Assembly: GCA_021234155.1 (NCBI GenBank)
Contig: JAJEKV010000072.1
Coordinates: 5,311,620 to 5,375,619, forward strand
Direction of reading: 5' to 3'
Length of the DNA stretch: 64,000 bases
Origin: Isoetes taiwanensis
Taxonomy: Eukaryota; Streptophyta; Lycopodiopsida; Isoetales; Isoetaceae
Shown: in pieces, positions 45,808-57,625 of the stretch
Layout: every line of letters begins with the position of its first letter
Position numbering within the stretch: position 1 is the first letter of the stretch
Translations under genes and position numbers: made by a program
Notes under the pieces: model-generated
Told to the model about the DNA's origin: nothing
Database searches by the model: none
The model's input: only the letters and a program-made list of their open reading frames with translations

Positions 45808-48800
45808 AGGGAGCCTGCCCATCAACGGGGCATTTATCGGCAAAATCGACAAAATATAATAGAAGACAACACTACCTCCATCTAAATATAGTACCTAATT
45901 GTACTCTAAGATATGCCGCACATGAACAACAAAAATTTTTAGCAAAATTCATCCATCTTCTTAGATTTTTTTGTGCATAAATGGAAGGTGGTAGTTGTAC
46001 CCAAATGGTGATACCATGTCCCTCGTGGTGATACTTGTTTGGTGCAAACAATGTCCTTTATGGTTCATACAAGGTCCATTGTAGTGCATCTGTCGCCCTT
46101 TCTTGGTAAGCTACAGATCCTTCATGGATCTAAACATGCCCTACTATGGTGCAGCTAGAAATCCTTACTGGGTTTAAATGTGGCCTACTATGGTGAATAC
46201 TACAGCCATGAGAGTGCATGATGCACCCGACATGGCCCTCTCTTATTCCCTGAAAGTTCAGTTTTTGTCATCTATGGGCTGATTTGTGGCCAAAAGAATG
46301 CAGCTAGTACCTTCTAAAGTGCATCAAATGACCATAACTACTGCATAAAACCTGAGACAGTTCACTAACGGGAAGTAAAACAACAATGTTGCATCTTGCA
46401 ACCTTACAGCAAAATGAATGAGACAACATATGAAGCAATTGGCAAATCAAAATTGGCTCCTATTTTGGACCATAAAACTCTCTGATAACGTATTGCTTCA
46501 TAGCTAACAGCTAACAAACTAGTTAGATAAGAACTAAATGACTCCCATAGCTATTCAAAGTAGCTTGCAGACTTACATGCCAAATTATGGTGATTTACCA
46601 TGATACCCATCAGGTTCAGTCCAATAATCATTTGTGTTCTCAAATATGTTATGTGCTGGAGCAGCTAATCCTTCTTTCAACCTTCTACACTTCTCATCCC
46701 ATGAGCAAATATGGGTTTCTTCCAAGCTGCAAGGCAGACATTCAGAATCAGATTCAAGTGGCTGGCTATCTACAAAGGCATCATCAACATGATGATTACA
46801 AATTGCCTTCTCAACTTGAATGTTATCAGCTGCCTTCTGAACTTGAACACCTGCAACAACACTAACAGGAATATTACTAGTGTCCATCTCAGCTGCCTCC
46901 ATAGTTTGCATCTCTGCAAGACCATTACATGACAAAATTGGAGGGTTTCCACTAGTATTTCTTAATCTTGCTTTAGCTCTAGCCCTGGCAGCAATTTGCA
47001 TCCCTGTTAGCTGTTTAGCCTGCCCAAAAATTTGATCAAGTGGCAGTTTTGTCTTGCCATTAGGACCATAAAGGATTGACCTCAATTTTGCTGCAGTCTC
47101 ATCTCGAAGTCTGTCAGCTCTTTTCTCATCTTCCTTGAGCGATTTGGCATGTTCTTTCATTTGTTGTGCTGCCTCTTTGGCCTTCTTTCTTTCAGCTTGA
47201 AGTTTCTTCTTCTCTACCTGCTTATCATGCCTAATTCTGTCAGCCTCTAATCTCCTTTGCTGCTCATCAATTTTAGCTCTGATCATTTCATCGGAGGTGA
47301 TCATTAATCTACCTGCAAGCTCTAATGGCAGCCTACTTCTACCATGCCTCATTGGGTTGGTGGTAGCCTGCCTAGAACCATTATTGTTGACTGCATTACT
47401 AACTGCAATATCCACATGCCCTTGCCCTATAACTGCAGCAATTGAACTGTTCCCATTTGAGTTAGAAGTTCCTACAATGAAGAAATACCAAGTGTTAGCT
47501 TCAAACAAGAAGAATTTAATGCACATACGGGCAATACATACTGACCTGCATGTTGATTTGGAGTAGTAGAAGACGTAGCATTTGGATCTGGAGTAGTAGA
47601 ACTTGGAGCACTTTGAAATCCCATAACAATTTCAATAGCTCCATTTTCTGTAGCCATGTTTCCTTGTTGATGTTCACCTTCATTCTCACTTTCACTATCT
47701 TGTATAACTAGCCTTTCAGCTTCAGGATTAGGTGCTACTGCCATATATTTATAAGGCCATATGCCTGTAGTTGCAAAACCAGCCTTGATGTTACTAGGAC
47801 TCAGGGATGCAGCCAAAGAGTTTGAGACTAATGCTGCCAAATCTTCCTTTGCAGGCTCCTTCTGCTTATTATTGATCATATAACGCTGCCTCAGATTTCT
47901 GAATGCTCCTTTCATGGGCCCAAAGCATGACACATCCAATGGTTGGAGCTTATGGGATGTATGGGGTGGCAATTGCAATATGTGGAGGCCAATGCCTTTG
48001 GCATGTTGAATTACTTTTAGGTTGACATGTGAACCATGCCCATCACAAATAAGCAAATGGGGTCTCTCAATGCTAATTCCACCTGGAACATTCTTCTTGA
48101 AGTGGTCAATCCATGCATCAAATAAATCATGCGTGATCCAAGCCTTCTTTTGGTAAGACATTGCTGCCCCTGGTTCACAGCCTGCAAGGAGATCTTTATC
48201 CCTCATTTTCTTGCCTTTGAAGACATAAAGACTTGGCAATTTTGCCCCTGCTGCACTGACACAACATAATGCAGTCAACCATTCCCTGTTCTTGGGGATA
48301 GTCTGAGTCACATTTCTATCCCCCTTCCTTGCCAAAATTCTCACTGTTGATCTACTGCCAGCTTGAACACCTGTTTCATCACAATTCCAAACTCTACTTG
48401 GATCTAATTTTAGCTCATCATAACACTTCTTTAGACCAATATAGAAACCTTCAAGATTGATGGAGTTCATTGCTTTCACTCTTTGCACTTCTAAGCATTG
48501 TGCTGACCTAAGAGAGATTCTGGGATACCTCTTCTTGAAGAGCCTCCACCATTTATCACCAGGAATTCCATCTTTGAAACATGTGTGCCTGTTGGCACAC
48601 ATCTCAGCTGCCTTCTCTTTCAAGAGGCCAATGGTGATGCCTTGACCTTGATCACACATCTCCATAGCCCACTGAGCAAGTATCTCCTCTTCAGCTGTAG
48701 TTAAACCTCTAGGAGTTGATCCCCCTTTGGCTTCACACTCCCCATACACCCATCTAGTCAGAGTAGTTGCTGGAATACCAAATTTTTTGGATGCTTTTCT

Positions 48801-49654
48801 TATGGACATGCCATCATCAACTGCATCTCTGGCCTCCTCCATTGCCTCCATATTCCAGGCACCTTTCTTCATGTTTCTAATCCTCTTCCTGCCAATGTTT
48901 TCAGGTGCTGTAGGAGTATGTATCAAGGGTCTCTTCCCTCTTCCAGAAGGCTGTGGTGGAGCTGAATTAGGAGCAGATATTGTTCTGCCCCTCAAATGCA
49001 TTCTTACAATAAGGCCAGAGATCCCGATTCAACAATGAATTCTTGGAAGGAAGGAGAAATGGAAAAGAGCTTAGCTTAATGTGAATCGGCCTCTATATAA
49101 ATTGGAGCTGAATTGGAGGGAAAGGAAGGCATTGAACTAGTGGCTGGATGTGCATCCAGATCATTGATCCTGCATGTCGAATCAATCTAAGCACTCCATT
49201 TCTGTTTGGCGCCATTCTTTCTCTGTAAAAGAAGAGGGAAATTCGGTTGCATGCATGCAAACTGGAAGAACTCCTGTAAAAGGGATGTAAGATCAATGGC
49301 GCCAAAACAAATCCGTAAATGCAACCCTATAACTCTAGATAGCAAATGATTTTATACCTATAGAGGCTAATTTTGGTCTCCACCAAGGACGTCTCCATAC
49401 ACATCAATGGCGCCTCCATAACCAGAGATGGCACTATCAGAGCCGTCAAGGACATAGCATGCTTCGTGCGAGGGCTCTAAATGATCTTCGTAGCTGCCTC
49501 AATGTGCCGTGAAGCAACAGAAATGGAGTCATTAGGGTTTCTGAATGATTCGTTCAGGTTTTTGTTGTAACTGTACAAGATTGTATTTTGGCCCAAAAAA
49601 GGGCCGTGAACTTCCTCGTCGCGCGACGGGTCTCCGTTGATGGGCAGACTCCCT
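45808..49654 (-). mobile_element. Pogo-like DNA transposon, complete, 3847 bp
   Basis: Terminal inverted repeats AGGGAG(C/T)CTGCCCATCAA onward to ACGG (45808-45829 and 49633-49654), one mismatch. The TA target duplication and a single two-exon transposase gene place it in the Tc1/mariner superfamily, pogo group. The ends, duplication and ORF are intact, so this may be the youngest and possibly still competent element in the window. Confidence 0.93.
46585..49001 (-). CDS. Pogo-like transposase (two exons)
   Basis: Exon 1 is 49001-47546, exon 2 47471-46585. The 74-bp intron (47545-47472) has GT...AG ends, and splicing keeps one frame of about 780 residues. Residues 50-85 form a psq-type helix-turn-helix (IRKASKKFGIPATTLTRWV); 95-165 a CENP-B-like DNA-binding region. 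The DDE core has VWNCDETG (about 209), LLICDGHGSHVN and LQPLDVSCFGPMK, with 35 residues between the second and third Asp. Exon 2 adds a coiled-coil, Lys/Glu-rich region (QVEKKKLQAERKKAKEAAQQ) and an unfamiliar C-terminus. It would cut and paste the element at TA sites. No stop or frameshift seen. Confidence 0.92.
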
Positions 49655-49656
49655 TA
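49655..49656. repeat. TA target-site duplication, right of pogo
   Basis: Pairs with 45806-45807. Confidence 0.93.
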
Positions 49657-50460
49657 CTTAACTAACAAGGCGCAGAGGCTACCCGACTACATGGTCCTGA
49701 CAGCTAACAGGATCAAGTATTTCTCCTACACCGCTGCCTTAGCTATTTTCCTATCCCACCGTGCCGAAAACCCAATGGGGGCAACCTCTATCCCTCCGAT
49801 GGAGGTGGACCCCATAGCAGTCCAAGCTGAAGAGCAGACTCTTTTGCAGTACCAGCAAGAGCAAGAAGGAAGGGAAGAAGAAGAGGAGTCAGACGACGAA
49901 GAGTACACCGAGCTAGACTCAGAAGACGAACGGCGACAAGCAGAACAGGAGCTGGTCAACTTCGAGCAGAGCCGGCAGACTATCAGAGTTGCTCCCCCAC
50001 TTGGGCTAGGCATCACAAGCCTAGCCCCTATCATCATCAACGGAGAGGAGTATCTACTCCTCAGCGACATCCAGAACCTCCCCGAATGCAGGGAGAGGGA
50101 GCTCCGATTGGATGAACTGCTCCACCAACTGCGGCAGACCGACATGGACGACTTCATCGTCCGGGGAGTCTCAGACTTCCCGCTTCAAGTCAGGGAAGCC
50201 GACACCTAATCAGGGTCAGCGACTTCCGACATCCAAGCATACAGCAGCATAAGGCAGGTTATGGAGACCGGAGACCTGCCATCTGAAGAAGAGTTCCTCG
50301 CCATCCAGGAACGGATGGGGATCAGAGGCAAGACCACTAGCATCCTGATGCCGAGTCCCTCGACACCACCTCCTGCAAGAGGAGCAGGAATTGACCTCAG
50401 GCGAGTCGACTCCACAATCGAAGACTACCGGGAGCTCACCGAGATATATCCAATACTACT
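49657..50460 (+). pseudogene. ORF2 of B/F, middle segment with acidic tract
   Basis: Resumes as LTNKAQRLPDYMVLTANR after the pogo element. Then PMEVDPIAVQAEEQTLLQY, a strongly acidic tract at about 49865-49945 (EEEEESDDEEYTELDSEDE), and RVAPPLGLGITSLAPIIING matching RAPPLWQGITSL in A. A one-base frameshift or stop lies at 50207; the frame at 50261-50460 continues with EEFLAIQERMGIRGK. It ends in ELTEI where the large insertion begins. Confidence 0.75.
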
Positions 50461-52492
50461 ATAATGTTAATATAAAAATATTACCATAAGGTAATTACTA
50501 TAATTACATGCATTAAGGGAAGTACAACAGGATCATGCAGGGGTCCAAGACTGTAATGTTTACTTAAGACGTTAACGGATGTTAGCCGACATGCAATAGT
50601 TAGTGGAGGAAGTACGAAGACATCCTCTAGCAGCAAGAGGCCGGCAGAAGAGCATAGCGGCAAGCTCTGCATCGACAAGGTCAGATATGCAGATATGCTC
50701 GGCAAGATCATCTCCGAAGTAATCGGCTCAGGCATCTCGATTTATGTCTAGATCAATTTCATGTGTAGTTAAGATTAACCTACGCATGCAGCCTATGCTA
50801 GGTATGGGTTGCATGCGTATTTACCGATGATGAGACCACTACGGTGATCTCTAGGACGTGGTGTAATGTCATTGTAGGCATGACCGCGGTTTTGCTGAAT
50901 GAGTTGGAAGGTAGATTAAGTCTACTTCCGTCCCACGGAAGTAGACGACCTCGAGAGATAAGAGGTCATTCAGGTTTGCATTGATAGGAAAGCACCTCTA
51001 GTCAATGCCTACGGGGGGACCCTATCCTTCACGCCCAAATACGGGAAGGACCCTATCCTCCACGTCTCAGGCAACTAAAGGTGTAGGCATGAGTGGCATA
51101 TAGGCATTATAGGGCGCTGTCTCCACGGCCACGATGGAAGAAGCATCCTCTTCCTACGCCGGGAGATTAGTCATGCATTCATGTAGATAGATGGGGTGGT
51201 TCCCTTATAACCAACTTTACATTAATATTCTAGCGTGGTGTGAATCCAGGAGGCCAATGAGAATGAAGAACCGGCAGGGAGTCGCACCACGAGCACTTGT
51301 ATAGATAGTTCTAGAGTAATTGTGATTTCTACCATTGAAACTAATCGCTTAAATCTTGTGTAAGATAGTAAGTATGTAATTATAGATATTGTAAAATTAA
51401 TGCAGGATTTTAAGGTGCAAAGACTTGCAACACAAATTTTGTTATAATAAGATAAGATAAGATAAGATGATTTTTTACGTCCACGGGAACCCAACGGGTT
51501 ATGGGACGGCACATGCAAGGGCAACAACCCATCTAAAACCTGGGGACTAGGCCCCATCACCAAACACAATAACCAAATATTAAAAGGCTACCAAGAATAA
51601 GATAAGATAATGCTAATGCTAGTGGTAAATTTATGCTTCTAAAATTATCTAGACATAGCCAGTCCAAGGATTGGAAGGCCATTGATCTAGAATAATTGCT
51701 GCGCCTCCCCCATTACCTTTGCCCATTTCTTTTGCAGCGGCGGGCCCCTCACCTTGCGAGCTCCTCCTTACTGGTTCTGGGGAGAGGTCCTCCAGTCTTG
51801 AAAACTAGTCCCTCCGAGATGGTTTCCATCTTTGAAGAACATGTAGCGGCTAAGAGGGTCTTGAAATCGAACCAAAAGATGGCGAGGACGATCAGGTCTT
51901 GCCGCTCCCACCCTAGTAGCGGAGACAACTCCACCAGCCTTCACATGCATGACATCAGTGAAAAAATGCAAAGCAGCATCCATATCAGAAAGGGCATCAT
52001 CTTCTGCCTCTGCAACCCCTATAATACGCAAGTTCAGGCTCCTAGTAACAGAAGATACTGAGGTAGCCTGCTCCTGTCTGCTAGCGCGGCACTGCGACTC
52101 CTGGTCCCCTTGGGATTGTGGAGATGTCTGTACGCCCACCTCAACATGTTCCCTTTCCAATGTCTGCACTTCCGCTTCAACACAATGTTTCAAGGGATGA
52201 AGAGTACCTTGGAAGTGTAAATTTTGTATGAAATTGATAAACTTTGATAAACTTAAATGTTGTATTAAGTAAGGTTAGTAATTACCTGGCGTTGATTAAG
52301 TATGAAGTGATAAGTTAAATGGATAATGAAATAGTACAGTAATGTCTTAAACATTACCTTAGAGTAATTCTAATAATTGTGTAAGTATAATAATAATAAA
52401 TTGTATGCATCAAGTTGATTGCAGGTTAAGAAGATCCCAAGGTGGGGAGACCCACGATCTTTGACAAAGGCATCATTTCAAGGTGGGGAGAA
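50461..52492 (+). mobile_element. Gypsy element G, 3' end of the internal region only
   Basis: A short AT-rich patch (50464-50520) is followed by degraded pieces of the pol end: 50580-50690 matches the LADMQQLVEEVRGYLLAARS region and 50690-50750 the KVISEEIGSGMSI region of F. 50750-51440 is the 3' noncoding block. It is interrupted by a LINE fragment and resumes at about 52190. The doubled polypurine motif is at 52437-52449 and 52480-52492. The 5' part is missing. Confidence 0.75.
51445..52190 (-). mobile_element. LINE fragment inserted in element G
   Basis: Reverse strand. The frame 52193-51768 carries SLNLRIIGVAEAEDDALSD and RPRHLLVRFQD, an L1 ORF1 RNA-binding domain related to the ORF1 at 15901. 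ORF2 is missing, so the copy is internally deleted. The 3' end reads GGGTTCCCGTGGACG and then a tail of TTATC repeats (51448-51470), as in plant L1 elements that end in a short tandem repeat. It splits a conserved hairpin of G. Confidence 0.75.
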
Positions 52493-54119
52493 TGTGGCGT
52501 TCCAAAGGCCACGATATCACGGTCCTAAGGCGTTATCTTTATCTTGCCTAAATCCACAGCGTTACCGCCATTCGACCGGCGTAATGCATAGCGTGTAGCG
52601 GCGGTAGCACCCTAGGGGGCAACTTGCAAGGTGTGTGCATTTAATTATGGGCACAATTGCCCATATGCACACTCCATGTGTGTGTCAATGTGTACACATT
52701 TATCCATGTGTACACATTTACCCATGTGGATATCCTAGGCCACTTATTTAAAATAAGTGGGGCCACATCCAATTATCCCACATGCCTAAAGGGGATAATG
52801 GGAACCCTAGCCCTAACCCTTTGTCTATATAGGTTAAGGAAACCCTAACTTGCCATTTTCGTCCATAGGGTTTTAGGGCTCTATTTTGCTTGCTCTAGGA
52901 GTTAAAACCGCATCCCGGACTGCATGCGGCGAACCCGGCTTCGTTAGTTTCCCAATCTAGCTTCATCTTCTAGCAACAGAGCAGGAGGGTCGAGTTCAGA
53001 GCAGGAGGAGCGAGCCAGGGATCAGGTATTTCGTCAATTTAATAGCCTAAACCGTCTTCCACTTATCGAATCAGTAGGTTTAGCCTATTAAATTGCCCAT
53101 AGCAGCCATCTAGATTTCTAGATACCAAGCTCGAACTAAAGAACCTAACTCTATGATATAGATTAGATCTTGTTCTTTAGTTCTTCTGTGATATGTATGA
53201 TGATATATCTCTGTGGACTCATTGTATTGCAAAGGGGGGTAGAGACCCTAAAGCCTGGTAGTTGATGCTCCTAGCTAGCCTCTTTAGCACTGTAAATTCG
53301 GCCTGTGTACAAGAGCCACACCGGGTTGTGGGTGAAGGGGCGGGCCGGCTTATAAGGAGGTTAGGTGTTCGACTCATGAACGATCCCTCTGGTGTGTAAG
53401 GCCTACCGGGGATCACAGTGGACTAGGTCTAATGGTTTGCCACTGCGTGTGGGCAAGGCATGGGCTCGACACCCGTGGAGTGATGCGTCACTCTCCATTG
53501 GGTTCAAGTCGTATAAGGGCAGTGGCCCTCTAGTCACCTTGAGTCAGCATGGAGATCTCTGGTGGGAGTGATCCCTACCTGCCCCATCGGAACTGGGGAG
53601 ATGCAACCCAGAAATAGCCCCTTTGGCTATGCATCCGGCGGGCTATAGTCAGGTCCCAACACTCTTCAACCTACTCTGCAAAATGTGCACAGGAGGGGCA
53701 GATGGAGTGGACTACCCTAAGCCATGTTCTTTTGCCAGCCAAATCCATTGCCATGAATTCTGTCTTGCAAGGAACTCTGGAGACCCAAGCCGTCAGTCAT
53801 CCCCTTTGAGTCTGAGCCTTGGGTAGGATTCCATATGTGATGTACTGATCTTTGTCTATGCAGATATGTGATGAGTCATCCTTCGAGATGGTTATGTGAT
53901 GTTGATGTTGTATACTGACATGTATGTTTACGCTTCAAGCAGCCTAGGTAGGCCACGAGGGAGACGGGGTAAATGACCCCTTCATTCTTCCCAATCGGAA
54001 CTCATCAAGGTTGCAAAGTGATACGTGGAGGGCCCCTCAGACGATTAATGGAGCTGGTATGGGGGATGAACTCTGTTTGTATCACGGTGAGTGCAATATA
54101 TATGAGTAGGGGCGTCACA
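52493..54119 (+). repeat. 3' LTR of element G
   Basis: TGTGGCGTTCC to GGGGCGTCACA, directly preceded by the polypurine tract and not followed by a primer site, so it is a 3' LTR. TATATAGG at about 52828 and AAACCCTAA at 52850. The following bases (TCGGC) do not match those before 41282, in keeping with its being a different element. Confidence 0.88.
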
Positions 54120-54424
54120 TCGGCGTCCTTCCCTTGGTCATGGTGTTGCCTTCTTACGGTATCTAGTGCGGATGTGTTCTTGCGCATCTTTGTGGTCTCC
54201 TCTTGCCTCTTTTCACGCCTCGATGCTCGCGATGCTAGTTGTATTTGGATTACGATATGACTCCACCCACCACATCGAACCCAATTCCCCAATCCCCCAA
54301 ATTAAGCTGCTTAGCGCCCAAAGCCCCCTCCCCCTTTCTTTCCCCTTCTTCATCGCCCTTCATTTCCCCGTCAATCCTCCTTCCCCCTTCCGGCTTAATT
54401 TTCCCCCGGTTCCCGCCCACGTAG

Positions 54425-55865
54425 GTGTCTGTGAAAAGAAAAAAAGATCCAGTCGCGACCAAGAAGGAAAACAAAAGTAAAAAATCTAAGGTAGCTGGTG
54501 GGACACATTCTGAAACTGCAGCACAAGACGAGACCTCAACTGGTAAGGGGAAAAAAAAGAAAGAACCAAAGCCAGTTCTTAGATTGTCTTACAAGAGAAC
54601 GACAGTGAAGGATTTCATTTCCTATCTCTGTTCCACATTGAAGATATTTGTGCCACATAATTACAGGGCTAGATGGCAGGCCCTGCAATTCAGGAGTTCC
54701 CTGGACAATATCCAAGATGGTTGTTTTTGTTATTGATTTTGCAGAGAATTATAGTATAAAAATACAAAGGGAGGTTCAGAGCCAGCACTGGCACAATGAC
54801 CAGATAACAATTCTCGTCCACATCACGTATAGGATAGACAAAAGCTCTGGGATCAGAAAGCTATTGAAGGAAACCCATTTTTACTTAAGTGATGACAAGA
54901 TTCATAACACTCTTTTTGTGTAGCACTGTCTTAGAAAGCACAATTCATAGTTGGTATCAAATGGAGTAGAATTCTCTAGGCATATAGTTTGGTCAGATGG
55001 TTGTTCTAGCCAATTTAAATCTGCCCGGCCATTCTATTTCCTGCCAAGATATCACAATGAGATAGGGAAGGAAATAGTGTGGAATTTCTTTGGGACAGCC
55101 CATGGTAAGAGAGAGCACAATTGACAAGGGGCAGTCTTTAAGGGGGCATTCACTAGAGAGCAGCTCAAGTATGATGGAGTGAGATTTAGGGGTGCTGCTG
55201 ATGCCTGTGAATTCGCAATTCGTTGGAATGAAGGTACCAACAACAGGGACATCAAAATGTATTATGCTTTCATCTGCTGTATTCTGCTGAGTAGTGCTGC
55301 CTATGAACTGCTGTGATGTGCCGACTAATGCTATATTGTGTTGTAAGGTGCTGAATAATGCTGTAATACTTGTTGTTGTCTCTTTGCAGGTACTTTTGGT
55401 TAATTGGAAAGGATGATGTTGATAGGACAGACCGGCTGGACTGTGTAAGGGCGGAAGGGACCAAAGAAATATACAGCATCAGGACATATATGGCCAAATC
55501 GACCACAAGGGTGTCTCATAGAAGTTTATTTTGTTTCTGTGGTAACTGTTTGAAGGGAAATTGGTCATGTTGTGTGAATAGGTACAGGTTGAAGAATTGG
55601 AAGTATATGGTACTGAAGCCTACGAAGTCTACTGGCGAAACACTTGATGACGAAATTGACGAGGCATTTTTTAAAGGTGATGGGGAATGACTTAGTGGAA
55701 ACATAGAGGAAGGTGACAACTTTGCAGTTGTAGCCGAGGAGGCCAATCAAGAGAATGCAGACTTCTATGTGGTGAAGTGTGTTAAGCCGATGCATATTCT
55801 TGACAAAATTGTACATGACAGTTGGGGTCAGACTTTTAATGTCGATGAACATGTGTTGGCTAAGT
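54425..55865 (+). pseudogene. DDE-like transposon protein of an unnamed family (broken)
   Basis: The Lys-rich start (VKRKKDPVATKKENKSKKSK) is followed, across frameshifts at about 54715 and 54930, by VFVIDFAENYSIKIQREVQS, HIVWSDGCSSQFKSARPFYF, and EIVWNFFGTAHGKREH. An intron 55256-55387 (GTATTATG...TTTGCAG) joins DIK to YFWLIGKDDV in frame. A Cys-rich SLFCFCGNCLKGNWSCC and FYVVKCVKPMHILDKIVHDS close the protein. I recall such DFAENY/WSDGC/HGK...DG proteins as widespread, uncharacterised and transposon-like; the three acidic sites suggest an RNase H-fold transposase. That assignment is inference. Confidence 0.6.
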
Positions 55866-55929
55866 CCAGCACAACTCGCAGCACAGACCAACACAATCCA
55901 GCACACCTCGACAGTGGGTGCAAACGTTG

Positions 55930-56718
55930 AGGGATGGCAACCCAGACGGAAGTTGATGGTGCTGGACATAAATGGCGTACTGGCACAGACACAACAGAGG
56001 AAAATGGGCCAAAAAATCTTGCCTCCACCTCATTCGAAACATGTTGTAAAAGAAACTACAAATAAGTACCTCATTTGCAGAGCAGGGTATCATGAATTTG
56101 TGGAGTGGGCACTGCAAAGGTTTGATATTGTGATCTGGAGTGCTTCTCTACTTCGGAATGCAAGGGATATGGTGGATGCATTGTTCCCAGAATTGCGGAC
56201 CAAATTCTTAAAGGTATATGGTCAAGAGCAGTGCTATGCATGCGAGCATCCAACCAATACAACAAAGCAACTTTTTTTCAAGGAATTAGGTTGTACTTGA
56301 TGATTTTCCTGAATATCATGGTATAATTTTCTTGGTAGATGACAGCCTACACAAAGTGTTTCTAAACCCTCCACACACAACCGTTCCTGTTATGCCTTTC
56401 AAGTGGCAGGAAGAGGATAATTTTTTGCAGAGGTTTGTGTGTCCAGCATTTGATTACTTGTCTTCCCATACAGTTGAAGAAACAATCTCATAGTTAGACA
56501 TCACTGATGCATGGTTGCAAAAGGAGACATTTGATGTGCTGGATTACTGTCTCAACGACTATCTTATCTCGGCCTATTATGTCCTCAATGCTCCAGAAGA
56601 GGTACAAAGGCAATTGCTGGGCACCACTCCTGAAGACTCTAATCACTCTGAAAACTCCAAAGACTCCTCAAAATACCATTGTACACCTTTTGTAATATAT
56701 ATGACTTACTTTTTGTAA
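55930..56718 (+). pseudogene. FCP1/NLI-interacting-factor-like phosphatase (broken)
   Basis: HAD-superfamily phosphatase of the FCP1/SCP type. KLMVLDINGVLAQ holds the nucleophile motif in the plant LDxNGxL form, with Asn at the second acidic position of the DxDx(T/V) pattern. ICRAGYHEFVEWALQRFDIV, IWSASLLRNARDMVDAL, then after a frameshift at about 56295 FLVDDSLHKVFLNPPHTTVP (metal-binding Asp pair) and FDYLSSHTVEETIS. Stop at 56491, then a C-terminal segment to 56718. Family members dephosphorylate the RNA polymerase II tail or other phosphoproteins; loss of the second Asp may alter activity. It directly follows the DDE-like gene. Confidence 0.78.
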
Positions 56719-56831
56719 TCTTGAGTATTGATTCCAAGTAATGTATCTAATACAACATCAAAATTTAAGATAAAGGTCTTCAAAATTTAAGATAAATGCG
56801 GAAATGATGAAACAACTGGGTGAAACCATTT

Positions 56832-57308
56832 TCAACCTTCATATGGTAGGTTGTCAAGGATCATCTGATAGGTAGCCTTCTCAAGGGAAAACCTGTTGGT
56901 GTCGGGAATTTGATTCATCTCAAACTTGATTGCTGCGACATGATGGCTGTATTGATAAGTAAGACCTTTGTTTTGAAGTTGCTCCCAACTACCATCGGGT
57001 TGGATAGTATAGTATAAACCAGTCCTGCTGGACTGTGCTGCCATGCTGTGCTGGACTGTATCTGCTGGATTTTGCTTTAGCTTTGCTACCCGATGATGGA
57101 GAGTGCTGATAGCCATAGTTAGATACATCTGTATTAGTATCTCCCTGCCCCTAATGTATTGGCATTTCCCGGCTATCAGTAACCCTTGCAGTGGCCTTCC
57201 GTGCTTCATCCTCCCTTTCATCATTAACAACTTGCCTTGTTCTCCTGCAAGCAAGGTGGTGCTCCAATTACCAACTGAAATACAAGGTGAAATAGAACAG
57301 GAAAACAA
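56832..57308 (-). CDS. Unknown protein on the reverse strand
   Basis: An open frame of 158 residues: MFSCSISPCISVGNWSTTLL, ILIQMYLTMAISTLHHRVAK, GLYYTIQPDGSWEQLQ. It looks coding in the middle but no family is recognised. It may belong to the same inserted transposon as the DDE-like and phosphatase genes. The surroundings (56720-56830 and 57310-57625) are rich in TGCTG/CAGCA words and show nothing else. Confidence 0.35.
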   Translation of the reverse strand: MFSCSISPCISVGNWSTTLLAGEQGKLLMMKGRMKHGRPLQGLLIAGKCQYIRGREILIQMYLTMAISTLHHRVAKLKQNPADTVQHSMAAQSSRTGLYYTIQPDGSWEQLQNKGLTYQYSHHVAAIKFEMNQIPDTNRFSLEKATYQMILDNLPYEG

Positions 57309-57625
57309 TCCTAAACTCTAAATCCTGGATGGCACCTTTTGTATGTTAGAGGTTGTGCTGGCACTCCATTAGTGGCATTGTCTTCTTCATCAGATTTACT
57401 AAGTATAACCCTTGAATGCCTTCTTTTTCTGCAGACAAGTTTTTACTCAAACCTAAGTATAACCCTTGGATTCCTTCTTTGTAGAGGCAGCTGCAGAATT
57501 TGGAACTACAACATAATTGGCAATATCATCAATACTACTTGACTCTCCCTTAGATTCTGCATGGGTTGGTGTCTTCAGCATTGTGCTATCATGTGCTGCA
57601 ATGTGCCGCAGACTGCTGATAACTT

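Noticed and set aside
46585-47526. A second, independent gene in the pogo element
   Set aside because: A GT-AG intron joins it in frame to the transposase; it is exon 2.
45551-50460. ORF2 as a second core histone (H2A, H2B or H4)
   Set aside because: No histone-fold signature is visible in any segment; only an acidic tract and unknown domains.
51445-51475. Stand-alone microsatellite of AAGAT repeats
   Set aside because: It is the 3' tail of the reverse-strand LINE fragment.
52493-54119. This LTR as the 3' partner of the LTR at 41282
   Set aside because: Flanking 5-mers differ, and ORF2/gag continuity shows that the element of 41282 goes on to 63902.
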